Positions 1 through 9,040 are shown, counted from the stretch's first letter. The stretch: 32,127 nt of DNA from Sphaerochaetaceae bacterium (GCA_028532765.1 JAQQAR010000019.1:1-32127); one strand, 5' to 3'. Translations and numbers: made by a program. The notes: generated from the letters alone by a model not told the origin.

Positions 1-74
1 GTGTCTTCTTTGGGTGGTATCCAGCAATGAAAGCCTCTCGTCTTGACCCGATAGATGCCCTTAATTACGAATAG
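1..74 (+). CDS. ABC transporter permease, MacB/FtsX type (C-terminal end only)
   Basis: Frame 3 is open from the window edge to a TAG at 72-74. It reads FFGWYPAMKASRLDPIDALN followed by YE. This is the typical C-terminus of MacB/FtsX-type permeases: the end of the last membrane helix, then a 'PAxxAsrldPidALryE' tail. Only 23 complete codons are visible, so substrate and partner ATPase are unknown; such permeases move lipoproteins, peptides or drugs, or signal across the membrane. The histidine kinase gene starts 21 bases after the stop, so a shared transcript is likely. The call rests on a short but characteristic tail. Confidence 0.75.
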   Translation, partial: VFFGWYPAMKASRLDPIDALNYE

Positions 75-95
75 GATTCTCAGGGGAGTATACGC

Positions 96-1421
96 TTGAC
101 TGTTAAGAAAACCAGGTGGATGATCGTTGATGGAAAGGAACCTTTCATCGTCATCACCTCACTCGCTTTTGCCTTCATTGTCTTGATTGCTCTGGTGATA
201 TTTCTCACCTCAGCCCTTCTTGACCGTGAAGAGTTGAGGATGCAGAGTGAGGCTGAACGGGCATTCAACTCGGTCTTTCTTGCTTTGCAGGATAGTACCA
301 ACAAGGCTTTGCAAGCCATGCAGGATGAGAATGTCTCTGGTATTGGTGTGTACAACTCCTTGGGAAGAAAGGTGCTGAGCCTGGGCAATGTCCCGATGAC
401 CATACCCTTGGACCGATTCGATTCTCGCGGTTCTCTGCCCAAGGACGGCTCGAATACGGGGACCGCAACCTTCAATAGAGAGACGGGGATGATAGAATAC
501 ATCCGCTTCAGCCGTCTTACCATCCTCCTGGACACTGGAGAGCTTACCCTTACAGAGAATGGGTTGCTTCCAGCTCCCATTGACTTCCCTGATGTTCTGT
601 ATCTCCACTTTGATGGGCAGAACTATAACCACCGGGTAATGGTCATCATGGTTATCGGCATTGTCTCCAGCATGACATTGGTGGGCCTTTTCTTGTTGGT
701 CCTCTCCATCTACCGGAACAACCGTCGTTATCGGGAGACTATTGCAAAGCAGGAGAGTCTGGTAAATCTTGGTCAAGCGGCAAGGACATTGACTCATGAG
801 ATCAAGAACCCGCTCAGTGCCATTACCATACAGCTTGCACTACTCAAGAAGACACTTCCTGCAAAACATGCCGGGGAACTGAAGCTCATTGAACAGGAGA
901 TCAGAAGGCTTACCCAGCTCACGAACAAAGTCAGTGATTTTCTTCGCAACCCATTGGGCAAGCCAGTTGTTGTTGATCTGAATGAGTTGTTCAACTCTTT
1001 GGTGATGCGGTTTGACAAACCCATTCGGTTCTCAAGTGGATCTCCGCAACAGATTGTCATTGATGTGGACAGGGCACGCTCAGTTTTTGAGAATCTCCTG
1101 AAGAATGCCGTTGAGAGCAGCAATACCCGCGATCCACAGGTAGAGGTACGAATAACCACCGATAAGCGGAATCTTGTCCATATCTATGTCATGGACCGTG
1201 GGGATGGTATAAGGGTTGAGGATTCAAAGAAGATTTTTGACCCCTTCTTCACCACAAAGATTCATGGCTCAGGGATTGGCCTTTCCATCAGCCAGCAGTT
1301 TGTGAAAGCAAGGGGAGGGAATATTCGTCTCTACCCGCGTGATGGGGGTGGAACAGTTGCAGAGGTGGTACTGCCTAAATCCATCCACACGGCCAAATTG
1401 ATGGGAGTAACGAGAAAATGA
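96..1421 (+). CDS. Membrane sensor histidine kinase (NtrB/AtoS-like)
   Basis: This is a 441-residue inner-membrane histidine kinase, the input half of a two-component system with the next gene. A first membrane helix lies at about 17-40, an extracytoplasmic sensor region of about 140 residues follows that I cannot assign to a named fold, and a second helix lies at about 180-206. The HisKA motif LTHEIKNPLSAI carries the phospho-acceptor His234. The ATPase domain shows the N box (FENLLKNAVES), G1 (DRGDGI), the F box (FDPFFTT) and G2 (GSGIGLSI), so the kinase looks complete. The start is a TTG at 96, seven bases after AGGGGAG. The stop overlaps the regulator's ATG (ATGA at 1418-1421), implying coupled translation. 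The signal sensed is unknown. Confidence 0.92.
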   Translation: MTVKKTRWMIVDGKEPFIVITSLAFAFIVLIALVIFLTSALLDREELRMQSEAERAFNSVFLALQDSTNKALQAMQDENVSGIGVYNSLGRKVLSLGNVPMTIPLDRFDSRGSLPKDGSNTGTATFNRETGMIEYIRFSRLTILLDTGELTLTENGLLPAPIDFPDVLYLHFDGQNYNHRVMVIMVIGIVSSMTLVGLFLLVLSIYRNNRRYRETIAKQESLVNLGQAARTLTHEIKNPLSAITIQLALLKKTLPAKHAGELKLIEQEIRRLTQLTNKVSDFLRNPLGKPVVVDLNELFNSLVMRFDKPIRFSSGSPQQIVIDVDRARSVFENLLKNAVESSNTRDPQVEVRITTDKRNLVHIYVMDRGDGIRVEDSKKIFDPFFTTKIHGSGIGLSISQQFVKARGGNIRLYPRDGGGTVAEVVLPKSIHTAKLMGVTRK

Positions 1422-2773
1422 AGATCCTCATTGTTGACGATGAACCAAATATTAGGGATTTGATGCAGCAATACCTCAAACTCGACGGTATAGAAAGTGA
1501 TTGTGCAGAGAATGGGCTCTCGGCACAACGCATGCTTCGAGAAGAGGCATATGATGCTGCTCTTGTCGATCTGAAGATGCCCGGGATGGATGGACTGTCC
1601 CTGATCAGCTGGATCAGGGGAGAAGGGTTTCGTATGCCGATCATCATGGTCAGTGCCCATGGTGAGATTACCGATGCGGTCTCTGCCTTGAAAACCGGGG
1701 CCCAGGACTACATTGTAAAACCTTTCGATCCCGAGGAGTTGACCATCCGCTTGAAGAAACTTGTGGAAGCACAACACTTGAGGAACTTGGTTGAGAGTGA
1801 GACACGAAACAACCGTGAGGATGATAAGCAGATTTTCGTAGGTGAGAGTTCCTCGATCAAGAAAATCAAGGAAGTCATCACCAAGATCGGGGATACTACC
1901 TCAACAGTTCTCATAACCGGTGAGAGTGGGACAGGAAAAGAAGTAGTGGCTCGGGAGATTCATGCTTCCAGTCCGGTCAAGGGTGGTCCCTTTGTAGCTA
2001 TCAATATCGGGGGAGTTCCTGAGAACCTGCTTGAAAGTGAACTCTTTGGCTACGAGAAGGGTGCCTTCACCGGTGCTGCAACACGCAAGACCGGAATGTT
2101 TGAACTGGCAAGTGGGGGAACCCTTTTCCTGGATGAGATCGGCGATATGCCGCTCGCTCTGCAGGTGAAGATACTCAGGGTCTTGCAAGACCGTAGGATA
2201 AGCCGCCTTGGTGGTACAGAGGCAATACCTATCAATGCAAGAATCATTGCGGCTACCAACAAGGATCTTGAACAACAGGTCAGGGAAGGGGTGTTTCGTG
2301 AGGACTTGTTCTATCGGCTTAATGTGGTTCGCATCGTTATACCACCACTGAGGGAGCGCAGGGAAGATATCCCCTTGCTTGCCGCAGGAATTCTCAGGCG
2401 GTTCAACCGTCAGATGGGCCACAAGGTAACCGGTTTCTCTGCAGATGCATTGCAACTGCTTTGCGAGCATGACTTCTTCGGGAACGTCAGGGAGCTGGAG
2501 AATATTCTCGAGCGAGCTGTGATTTTTACCAGTGGAGAAGAGATCCAGTGCGATGACCTTGATCTGAGGGGATCTGTCTCCCTCCATACACAGGCCAAGG
2601 ATGAGCCTTCATCAACACCAACAGAGGCAAAGAGTCTCAAGGATGTAGAAGTTGACGCAATCATCAGGGCCCTCCATCGTTGGGAGGGAAACCGCACACG
2701 AGCAGCCCAAGAGCTTGGCATAAGCCGTAGGACCCTGATCAACAAGATAGCTGAATATGATTTGAATTTATAA
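1418..2773 (+). CDS. Sigma-54-dependent response regulator (NtrC/AtoC family)
   Basis: This is a 451-residue enhancer-binding activator with the three standard parts. The receiver domain has acidic residues D7/D8 and phospho-acceptor Asp51 (VDLKMPG). The AAA+ domain has Walker A GESGTGKE at 168-175, the sigma-54-contacting GAFTGA loop at 215-220 and Walker B LFLDEIGD around Asp239. A Fis-type helix-turn-helix (GNRTRAAQELGISRRTL) occupies the last 28 residues. An intact GAFTGA loop means it should activate RNA polymerase carrying sigma-54 once phosphorylated by the overlapping upstream kinase. I saw no convincing -24/-12 promoter in this window, so its targets are probably elsewhere. Confidence 0.95.
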   Translation: MKILIVDDEPNIRDLMQQYLKLDGIESDCAENGLSAQRMLREEAYDAALVDLKMPGMDGLSLISWIRGEGFRMPIIMVSAHGEITDAVSALKTGAQDYIVKPFDPEELTIRLKKLVEAQHLRNLVESETRNNREDDKQIFVGESSSIKKIKEVITKIGDTTSTVLITGESGTGKEVVAREIHASSPVKGGPFVAINIGGVPENLLESELFGYEKGAFTGAATRKTGMFELASGGTLFLDEIGDMPLALQVKILRVLQDRRISRLGGTEAIPINARIIAATNKDLEQQVREGVFREDLFYRLNVVRIVIPPLRERREDIPLLAAGILRRFNRQMGHKVTGFSADALQLLCEHDFFGNVRELENILERAVIFTSGEEIQCDDLDLRGSVSLHTQAKDEPSSTPTEAKSLKDVEVDAIIRALHRWEGNRTRAAQELGISRRTLINKIAEYDLNL

Positions 2774-2785
2774 GGAGCTTCACCA

Positions 2786-4531
2786 GTGAGTGCATTACCT
2801 ACCTGGGATTTGGATCCCATCTATCCTGGCTGTACCAGCAAGGAATTTCAACATGACCTACAATGGGTGGTCACTGCTTCTAGAGAGCTTGAGGCAAGCT
2901 TTGTAGATACCAAAAAGGATTTGAAAGAATTATTATCTACGTATGAGCTAATCCTTGATTACCTGGAGAACCTCGATGCCTACAGTGCTGCATGCCTAAC
3001 GACCGATACTGCGAATGAGGAGTTCATGAAGGCTGTTTCCCAGACTGAGGAAGCTTCTTTGGTGGTCCAACATATGCAGGTTGCTTTTCTCAACTTTCTT
3101 GCCACCAGAGCAGAGGAAATAGCCCAGCGAAGTGGGGAAGGTGGGGATCTTGAAGCTTATCGATTCCCGCTGAATGAACTCTTGGAAGAACAGCGCCATC
3201 TGATGAGCGAGGAGATGGAAGATCTTGCCAGTGACCTTGCCCGCAGTGGTACTGATGCCTTTTCCCGTTTACAGGAAGCATTGAGCAGCAGTGTTTACAC
3301 TACCTGGGATGAGCAAACCGAGAAAACCGTAATCCAACTGAGAAATGAAGCCTTCAATGCTGATAGGAGTATCCGAAAAAAAGCATTCGAGAAAGAGCTG
3401 GAGATATGGAAGGCCTATGAGGTTGCCTTTGCCTCGAGTCTGAACGGAGTGAAGGGAACCACGATAACCTTGGATGCGAGGAGAGGCTATCCTTCCCCGC
3501 TTGACCGTTCCCTTATGCAGTCACGAATTGATCGCCCTATCCTTGATGCGCTGATCTCCACCATTGAAAAGAACCTGCCCATGTTCAGGGGATACCTACA
3601 GAACAAGGCCAAGGCACTGGGGTTGAAGAGCTGTGCATTCTATGACCTGTTTGCTCCGGTGGGCAAGGAAGAACAACACTTCAGCTATGAGGAGGCTCAT
3701 GCGTTCATCGTCCAGCAGTTCAGTTCCTTTGACCCTGAGATGGGATCCTTTGCTGACCAGGCATTCAAGAATCGATGGATTGATAGCGAGAGTAGGAAGG
3801 GTAAGGTCGGGGGAGCCTACGATACGGCTTTCCCACTGGCAAAGCAGAGTAGGATCCTCTCAAACTTTGACTTCTCCTATAACGGGGTGTCCACCCTTGC
3901 CCATGAACTGGGCCATGCCTGGCATGACCATGTGGTATTGCAGAAAAGCAATCTTCTACGTTCCTATCCGATGACCTTGGCAGAGACTGCTTCCATCTTC
4001 AGCGAGTTCCTTGTCTTCCAGGGAGCACTGGAGGAGAGCAGTAAAGAGGGAAGACTTGCACTCATCGAACACTTCCTGCAGGATGCCACGCAGGTGTGTG
4101 TCGATATCTTGAGCCGGTTTTATTTTGAGAGCGCGGTATTCAGTAGACGGAAAGAGGGAGACTTGAGCGCAAGTGCATATTCAGCCCTGATGGAAGATGC
4201 CCAGAAGAGGACATATGGGGATGGCCTGTGCGTCTACCATCCATACATGTGGGCGGTGAAAGGGCACTACTACTCGTCAGATTTCTCCTTCTATAACTAT
4301 CCGTATGCGTTTGGACAGCTGTTTGCCTTGGGACTCTGGGCTCAAAGCAAACAAACAGGTACGGATTTTCCTGCTTCCTACAAGGAATTGCTTGGAGCAA
4401 CCGGTAGTCTGCCTGCCTCCGAGGTGGCTGGATTGGCCGGGATTGATCTTTCTGATGTCTCTTTCTGGCAGGAAGCGATGGATGTCATTGCCTCCTATGC
4501 AAAGGAATTTGCCGATGGCTTATCAGATTGA
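2786..4531 (+). CDS. pepF: Oligoendopeptidase F, M3-family zinc metallopeptidase
   Basis: This 581-residue cytoplasmic protein is a thimet-type (M3) oligopeptidase that trims short peptides. The zinc site HELGH lies at 373-377. Glu400, in the sequence TLAETASIFSE, is positioned as the third zinc ligand, as expected for the family. No signal peptide is visible, and the length is close to the usual 580-600 residues of PepF. The start is GTG at 2786 behind AAGGAG (2772-2777), only 12 bases after the response regulator stop. The 3' end overlaps the rRNA methyltransferase start by 17 bases. The role is probably general peptide turnover; no link to the upstream two-component system can be shown. 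Confidence 0.93.
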   Translation: MSALPTWDLDPIYPGCTSKEFQHDLQWVVTASRELEASFVDTKKDLKELLSTYELILDYLENLDAYSAACLTTDTANEEFMKAVSQTEEASLVVQHMQVAFLNFLATRAEEIAQRSGEGGDLEAYRFPLNELLEEQRHLMSEEMEDLASDLARSGTDAFSRLQEALSSSVYTTWDEQTEKTVIQLRNEAFNADRSIRKKAFEKELEIWKAYEVAFASSLNGVKGTTITLDARRGYPSPLDRSLMQSRIDRPILDALISTIEKNLPMFRGYLQNKAKALGLKSCAFYDLFAPVGKEEQHFSYEEAHAFIVQQFSSFDPEMGSFADQAFKNRWIDSESRKGKVGGAYDTAFPLAKQSRILSNFDFSYNGVSTLAHELGHAWHDHVVLQKSNLLRSYPMTLAETASIFSEFLVFQGALEESSKEGRLALIEHFLQDATQVCVDILSRFYFESAVFSRRKEGDLSASAYSALMEDAQKRTYGDGLCVYHPYMWAVKGHYYSSDFSFYNYPYAFGQLFALGLWAQSKQTGTDFPASYKELLGATGSLPASEVAGLAGIDLSDVSFWQEAMDVIASYAKEFADGLSD

Positions 4532-5657
4532 GAAGCTTATCCAGGGAGGAGCAGGTCTTACAACCAGTGAGGAAGGAAAACGTATCCTTGTCATGGATGT
4601 GCTCCCTGGTGAGTTGGTCGAGCTAGGGGACTTCCAGGAGAAGGCAGGGTATATCCGCTCAACCCTGCAAACCATCCTCCATGCAAGTGAGGAGAGGATT
4701 ACCCCTCCATGTCCCTACTGGGGAGTGTGTGGGGGTTGTGATTTCCAGTACGCAAAGGATGAATCTCAGGGGATTCTAAAGGAAGGCATTGTCCTCGATA
4801 ACATCAAAAGGCTTGGAGGGATTGACTCAGCTTCTTTCTCTACAGAAAGTCTTGAGACAGGCCCCGCTTGGGGGTACCGGAACAGGGTACGCTTCCATGT
4901 GGATATTGCTGGGCGCAAGGTAGGATTCCTTGGGCGAAAAAGCAAGTCCTTGGTACCTATTGATCACTGTCCTATACTCTCTGAGAAGCTCAATGCACTG
5001 CTTGCGAACCCGGAGCGACTGTTCAAGGCTGCCAGAAGCCTGATGTTCTCGAACAAGGGGGGAAGAAGCGGATACATTGAGGTTCCTGCTTTCAGTGGTG
5101 ATGATGATGTCTCCTTGCTTGATGAAGTGGTCAAGACCACGGTGGGAGGGCATACCTTCTTTGTTACTGCATCGGTGTTCTTCCAGTCCAATAAGTACTT
5201 GCTTCCTGCTCTCACGAGCTATGTAGCCTCCCACGCAGTGGGGGATACCGTTATGGATCTCTATAGTGGAGTAGGAACTTTCAGTGCATTTTTGCAACAA
5301 CCAGGAAGACGTGTAATTGCAGTTGAGCGGCAGAGAGATTGTCTCTCCCTCGCCAATCGCCATACTCCTGATTGTGAGTTCTATAGTGAGCCGGTTGAGC
5401 GTTGGGCCAAGGAGATGAAAGGTTCTGTGGATACGGTTGTGGTCGATCCTCCCAGGGTTGGCCTTGATGCCTCACTCCCTTCCCTGATCGCTTCCTGGAA
5501 GAGCCAACGTATTATCTATGTCTCATGCAACAGTGTTACTCTGGGACGAGACTTGCAACGATTTGCCTCTGAGGGCTACACTCTTACCCAGGTGAAGGTG
5601 TTCGACCTCTATCCTCAGACGTTTCATAGTGAAGTCGTTGCAATCCTTGACCGGTAG
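4515..5657 (+). CDS. rlmD: 23S rRNA (uracil-5-)-methyltransferase, RlmD/RumA type
   Basis: This 380-residue protein would transfer a methyl group from S-adenosylmethionine to C5 of a uridine in 23S rRNA. An N-terminal TRAM-like RNA-binding region (about 1-55) is followed by iron-sulfur cysteines C66, C72 and C75, with C152 as the likely fourth ligand. The methyltransferase domain has the SAM motif VMDLYSGVGTFS, then VVVDPPRVGLD, and catalytic Cys338 in YVSCNSVT. I chose the ATG at 4515, inside the pepF 3' end, because the TRAM region begins there and AAGGAA precedes it; the frame stays open further upstream but that part is pepF out of frame. Whether it modifies U1939, U747 or both cannot be read from sequence. 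Confidence 0.9.
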   Translation: MAYQIEKLIQGGAGLTTSEEGKRILVMDVLPGELVELGDFQEKAGYIRSTLQTILHASEERITPPCPYWGVCGGCDFQYAKDESQGILKEGIVLDNIKRLGGIDSASFSTESLETGPAWGYRNRVRFHVDIAGRKVGFLGRKSKSLVPIDHCPILSEKLNALLANPERLFKAARSLMFSNKGGRSGYIEVPAFSGDDDVSLLDEVVKTTVGGHTFFVTASVFFQSNKYLLPALTSYVASHAVGDTVMDLYSGVGTFSAFLQQPGRRVIAVERQRDCLSLANRHTPDCEFYSEPVERWAKEMKGSVDTVVVDPPRVGLDASLPSLIASWKSQRIIYVSCNSVTLGRDLQRFASEGYTLTQVKVFDLYPQTFHSEVVAILDR

Positions 5658-5669
5658 GGAGAAAAGACC

Positions 5670-7583
5670 ATGAAAGACGGGTTTGTCAAATGTGCAGTTG
5701 CCTCGGCCTCCGTTCGTGTAGCGGATCCCATTCATAATACAGCATCCATTGTTGCGCTTATGCGTTCAGCAGTAGAGAGGGAAGTTCGGCTTCTCGTGCT
5801 ACCTGAGCTGGTAACTACTGCCTACACCTGCGCCGATCTTTTCCTTCAGAAGTCCTTACAGAACGGAGCTGTTGATGCAATAGCCAATGTGGTGGAAGAG
5901 AGCAGTAATAGTGACCTTCTGGTGGTCTTTGGCTCTCTTGTTCCACTCCATGGACGCTTGTACAACTGTGCCGTAGTAGTCCAGGGTGGACGCATTCTTG
6001 GCATGGTCCCCAAGCAACATCTGCCAAACTATCTTGAGTTCTATGAGAAGCGTTGGTTCCGTGTTCCCTCGGATGAGAATATTGAAATAGAGTTTCTTGG
6101 TCAGCGTACCTACTTCGGTACACGCTTGCTCTTTACCTGTACAAACCTTCCCGAGTTGGTGGTTGCCTGTGAAGTATGTGAGGACCTTTGGGTCCCACGC
6201 TCTCCCAGTACTGATCATGCGGTTGCTGGTGCAACGGTCATTACCAACTGTTCTGCAAGTGATGAGTTGGTCGGAAAGGAAGAGTATCGCCGTTCTCTTG
6301 TGGAGACCCAGAGTGCTCGATTGCTCTGTGCATATCTTTACAGCGATGCAGGTGAGGGTGAGTCCACTACCGATCTTGTGTTCTCTCCCCATAACCTGAT
6401 TTATGAGGATGGTCATAAGCTTGCTGAAGAGAGTGGGGTAAGTGATTCACTCCTTGTAACAGAGATAGATGTCCAGAAACTTGCCTTGGAGAGAATCCGT
6501 AGGCAGAGTTTTGGCTACGATGACAATGCTTATCAACGCATACCATTTGCCCTTGAGGAGCGCGGCTGCTCATTGACTAGGAAGTTTGATAGGAATCCGT
6601 TTGTTCCCTCCGATGAGCAGACGAGGGCTGCACGTTGTGAAAAGATTCTGACCTTGCAGTCCCTTGGATTGAAGAAACGACTCGAGCACACGAATGCGAA
6701 ACGGGTAATCGTGGGGCTGTCAGGAGGGTTGGACTCTACCTTGGCCTTGCTTGTCTGTGTAAGGGCTTTCGATGCCCTCAATCTTCCTAGGAGTGGGATT
6801 CTTGCCGTGACCATGCCAGGCTTCGGCACCACCAAGCGTACCAAGGGGAATGCCACCAAGCTCGCCAAAGCGCTTGGCGTGGAATTATTGACCATCTCCA
6901 TCTCGAAGGCAGTAGGGCAACACTTCAAGGATATTGGTCATGACCCTGCTGTTACCGATGTCACCTATGAGAATAGCCAGGCACGTGAGCGTACCCAGGT
7001 CCTAATGGATCTTGCCAATAAGAGGGGTGGGTTGGTTATTGGAACGGGAGACCTCTCTGAGCTTGCTCTTGGTTGGGCAACGTACAACGGAGACCATATG
7101 TCGATGTACGGGGTGAATGCCTCAGTTCCGAAGACCTTGGTCAGACATCTGGTTGCCTACATTGCCATGATCAGCGAGCCTTCATTGAAGAAAGTATTGC
7201 TGGATGTTGTGGATACACCGGTTAGTCCTGAGCTGCTTCCTGCAAAGGGCGATGGAACGATCAGCCAGGTGACCGAAGATCTTGTGGGACCATATGAACT
7301 CCATGATTTCTTTCTTTACCAAGTGGTTCGATTTGGATACAGTCCCGCAAAGGTGTACAGGTTGGCCAAGTATGCGTTTGCCGATATCTATGAACCAGAT
7401 TTCATCCTTGGCTGGTTGAAAACATTCTATCGGCGGTTCTTCAGTCAACAATTCAAGCGATCCTGTCTCCCTGATAGTCCGAAAATTGGATCGGTCTCCC
7501 TTTCTCCCCGTGGGGATTGGAGGATGAGTAGTGATTCCTCTGTGGCTCTCTGGCAACAAGAGTTGGAAACGCTAGCAGAGTAA
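5670..7583 (+). CDS. nadE: Glutamine-dependent NAD+ synthetase
   Basis: This 637-residue enzyme catalyses the last step of NAD+ synthesis, amidating deamido-NAD+ with ammonia from glutamine. The N-terminal nitrilase-type glutaminase domain has the expected Glu-Lys-Cys set: Glu46 (VLPELV), Lys115 (MVPKQHLPNY) and Cys170 (VCEDLWVP). The C-terminal synthetase has the PP-loop SGGLDST at 351-357 and a typical GTGDLSELALGW segment. Both halves are present, so it should use glutamine rather than free ammonia. The start is ATG at 5670 behind GGGAG, 12 bases after the methyltransferase stop, which suggests one transcript. No terminator is obvious after its stop at 7583. Confidence 0.95.
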   Translation: MKDGFVKCAVASASVRVADPIHNTASIVALMRSAVEREVRLLVLPELVTTAYTCADLFLQKSLQNGAVDAIANVVEESSNSDLLVVFGSLVPLHGRLYNCAVVVQGGRILGMVPKQHLPNYLEFYEKRWFRVPSDENIEIEFLGQRTYFGTRLLFTCTNLPELVVACEVCEDLWVPRSPSTDHAVAGATVITNCSASDELVGKEEYRRSLVETQSARLLCAYLYSDAGEGESTTDLVFSPHNLIYEDGHKLAEESGVSDSLLVTEIDVQKLALERIRRQSFGYDDNAYQRIPFALEERGCSLTRKFDRNPFVPSDEQTRAARCEKILTLQSLGLKKRLEHTNAKRVIVGLSGGLDSTLALLVCVRAFDALNLPRSGILAVTMPGFGTTKRTKGNATKLAKALGVELLTISISKAVGQHFKDIGHDPAVTDVTYENSQARERTQVLMDLANKRGGLVIGTGDLSELALGWATYNGDHMSMYGVNASVPKTLVRHLVAYIAMISEPSLKKVLLDVVDTPVSPELLPAKGDGTISQVTEDLVGPYELHDFFLYQVVRFGYSPAKVYRLAKYAFADIYEPDFILGWLKTFYRRFFSQQFKRSCLPDSPKIGSVSLSPRGDWRMSSDSSVALWQQELETLAE

Positions 7584-7629
7584 TATAAGAACCAAATAAA
7601 AAATTGCTTTTCTTTTGTAGCTTCTTTGC

Positions 7630-7648
7630 CCTGTAGCTGTTATACAGG
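7630..7648. promoter_or_regulatory. Inverted repeat CCTGTA-N7-TACAGG ahead of the first barrel gene
   Basis: A perfect 6-bp inverted repeat (7630-7635 and 7643-7648) with a 7-base spacer lies just upstream of the Shine-Dalgarno site (AGGAG at 7651-7655). TATACA at 7641-7646 overlaps its right arm and could be a -10 element, but no good -35 sits at the right distance. It could be a repressor operator or a leader hairpin occluding the ribosome site. Not recognised as a known site. Confidence 0.35.
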
Positions 7649-7667
7649 TGAGGAGTTGCTAAACTGT

Positions 7668-8288
7668 ATGCGCAAAAGTTCACTTATTCTCATTTTCATC
7701 ATGATCCTCATGGTTCCTTCCGCTATCGGTGCAAGGAGCTTACTCAATGTAAGCCTTGGCTTCGGTGCCACCTACTCACCTGAAGAAGCAGGTGATATTT
7801 CCCTTGGATTCCAGGATCCAGATAATTGGATGTTCTCAGGGGAGTTGAGTGCACGTCTCGCATTCCTGCAAGGCCAGGCCATGGTCTATCCCATAACCTG
7901 TAGCGATGATGCACAGGGAGTCCTTCTGATTGGAATGGGTTCGGTGAGTCTGCCCGTTCTTGGTTCGGTACTTGCCCTGGAGTTCGGCGCTGGCCCCAGT
8001 GTTACCTATATGCCGACCTCCTCAAGCAGTTCCCGTTCCTTCTATGAACTTGCAAATGGAGAACGTGCTGATGCTGAGGAAAAAACCTTTACAGAGGCAA
8101 TGTTCGAAAGTCCGGTCTATCTTCAGATCGGGTTGGGCTCTGAAGTTGGTCCTGTGGGAATTAGGGCCAGATGGTTGATGGAAAGTAGTGCAACATTGGG
8201 TTCAGTGTTCAACTCAAATCAGTGGTGGGGCATATTTGCTGTGGATAAGGCCTCCCTCTCCCTTGCGCTGGCACTGAAAATGTTCTAA
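7668..8288 (+). CDS. Small outer-membrane beta-barrel protein (paralogue A)
   Basis: This is a 206-residue exported protein with no recognised enzymatic domain. It starts with a signal peptide (two basic residues, a hydrophobic core, then SAIGA as the likely cleavage region). The mature part alternates polar and hydrophobic residues and ends in KMF, an aromatic terminus typical of outer-membrane barrels. I chose ATG 7668 because the signal peptide begins there and AGGAG lies 12 bases upstream; an in-frame ATG at 7626 would add 14 residues that spoil the signal peptide. It shares a local pattern (F-x-EA-x3-SPV, then alternating strands) with the next gene, so the two are probably tandem paralogues. 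Function is unknown; a structural or porin-like role is inference. Confidence 0.75.
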   Translation: MRKSSLILIFIMILMVPSAIGARSLLNVSLGFGATYSPEEAGDISLGFQDPDNWMFSGELSARLAFLQGQAMVYPITCSDDAQGVLLIGMGSVSLPVLGSVLALEFGAGPSVTYMPTSSSSSRSFYELANGERADAEEKTFTEAMFESPVYLQIGLGSEVGPVGIRARWLMESSATLGSVFNSNQWWGIFAVDKASLSLALALKMF

Positions 8289-8300
8289 ATTTAGTACGCA

Positions 8301-8324
8301 ATAAGTAATGTGTCATAAGTAATG
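8301..8324 (+). repeat. Tandem ATAAGTAATG direct repeat between the barrel genes
   Basis: ATAAGTAATG occurs at 8301-8310 and again at 8315-8324, a 14-bp period. It sits 3 bp ahead of the AAAAGGGG ribosome site (8327-8334) of the second barrel gene. It could be a regulator site or slipped-strand duplication; nothing else supports either. Confidence 0.5.
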
Positions 8325-8341
8325 ACAAAAGGGGTTATGAA

Positions 8342-8974
8342 ATGAAGAAAAAAAGCATGGTATTACTGCTCATCGTATGTGTGATGCTACCTACAGCACT
8401 GAGTGCTGCTGTTGTTGATCTGAGTTTGGGTGCTACTGCGCAGTACAACCAGACGCTTGGTAGTATCAAAGCGGATATTGATGATAATGACTTTGACGGC
8501 ATGGGTGATTTCAAGAACTACACCTTGGGTGCTGATCTTCGTGTGAAGCTACTCATTGCTGAAGTGGATGTGGTTGGGACCTTTGGAACCTATGTGGATT
8601 CATCAATGAATGAATATACCGAGATTTCCGCTCTCACCACAGCTGGTGTCTCGATGGATCTTCTGGGAATTGCCCGCCTCGGCTTTGGCATGGGCCCACG
8701 CTTTCGCGTGCTCATTGATGATGCAGGGAAAGCTCAGATAATTGCAGAAACAGGTACTGTTGAATCCATGGATGATTTTGGTGAGGCCTTTATCAACTCA
8801 CCGGTCGCTTATCGAGCTACCGTTGACTTTAATCTGGGCAATATAATGCTCGGCTTGAACTACACCCTGGATACTGAATATACTTTCAAGAATGCCGCCG
8901 AAGTGAACAAACTGTTTAGCGGAGATCTTGACGATGGCAAGGTTGGTGTTTCTCTCTTGTTCTCACTTTTCTAA
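8342..8974 (+). CDS. Small outer-membrane beta-barrel protein (paralogue B)
   Basis: This 210-residue protein has a clear signal peptide (MKKK, a hydrophobic run, then ALSAA) and a mature region of alternating strands ending in LLFSLF, again an aromatic C-terminus suited to barrel insertion. It resembles the preceding gene: both open the mature part with a 'VSLG/LSLGA' strand and share the F-x-EA-x3-SPV segment near residue 150. The ATG at 8342 has AAAAGGGG seven bases upstream. The 53-bp gap from paralogue A holds a direct repeat but no terminator, so they are probably co-transcribed. A strong terminator follows. The specific function is not recognised. Confidence 0.78.
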   Translation: MKKKSMVLLLIVCVMLPTALSAAVVDLSLGATAQYNQTLGSIKADIDDNDFDGMGDFKNYTLGADLRVKLLIAEVDVVGTFGTYVDSSMNEYTEISALTTAGVSMDLLGIARLGFGMGPRFRVLIDDAGKAQIIAETGTVESMDDFGEAFINSPVAYRATVDFNLGNIMLGLNYTLDTEYTFKNAAEVNKLFSGDLDDGKVGVSLLFSLF

Positions 8975-8994
8975 GAGTACCTATGTATATTACC

Positions 8995-9030
8995 CACAGG
9001 CCCGGAGAAATCCGGGCCTGTGTTGCTTTT
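8995..9030 (+). terminator. Rho-independent terminator after the barrel genes
   Basis: A perfect 11-bp GC-rich stem (CACAGGCCCGG at 8995-9005, CCGGGCCTGTG at 9012-9022) closes a 6-base loop and is followed by TTGCTTTT. It lies 21 bases after the stop of barrel paralogue B, so it should end the upstream transcript. Confidence 0.92.
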
Positions 9031-9040
9031 CGCCTTTGTC

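Noticed and set aside
4305-4514. Upstream extension of the rRNA methyltransferase frame inside pepF
   Set aside because: The TRAM domain begins at the ATG at 4515, which has its own ribosome site; the upstream part is pepF read out of frame.
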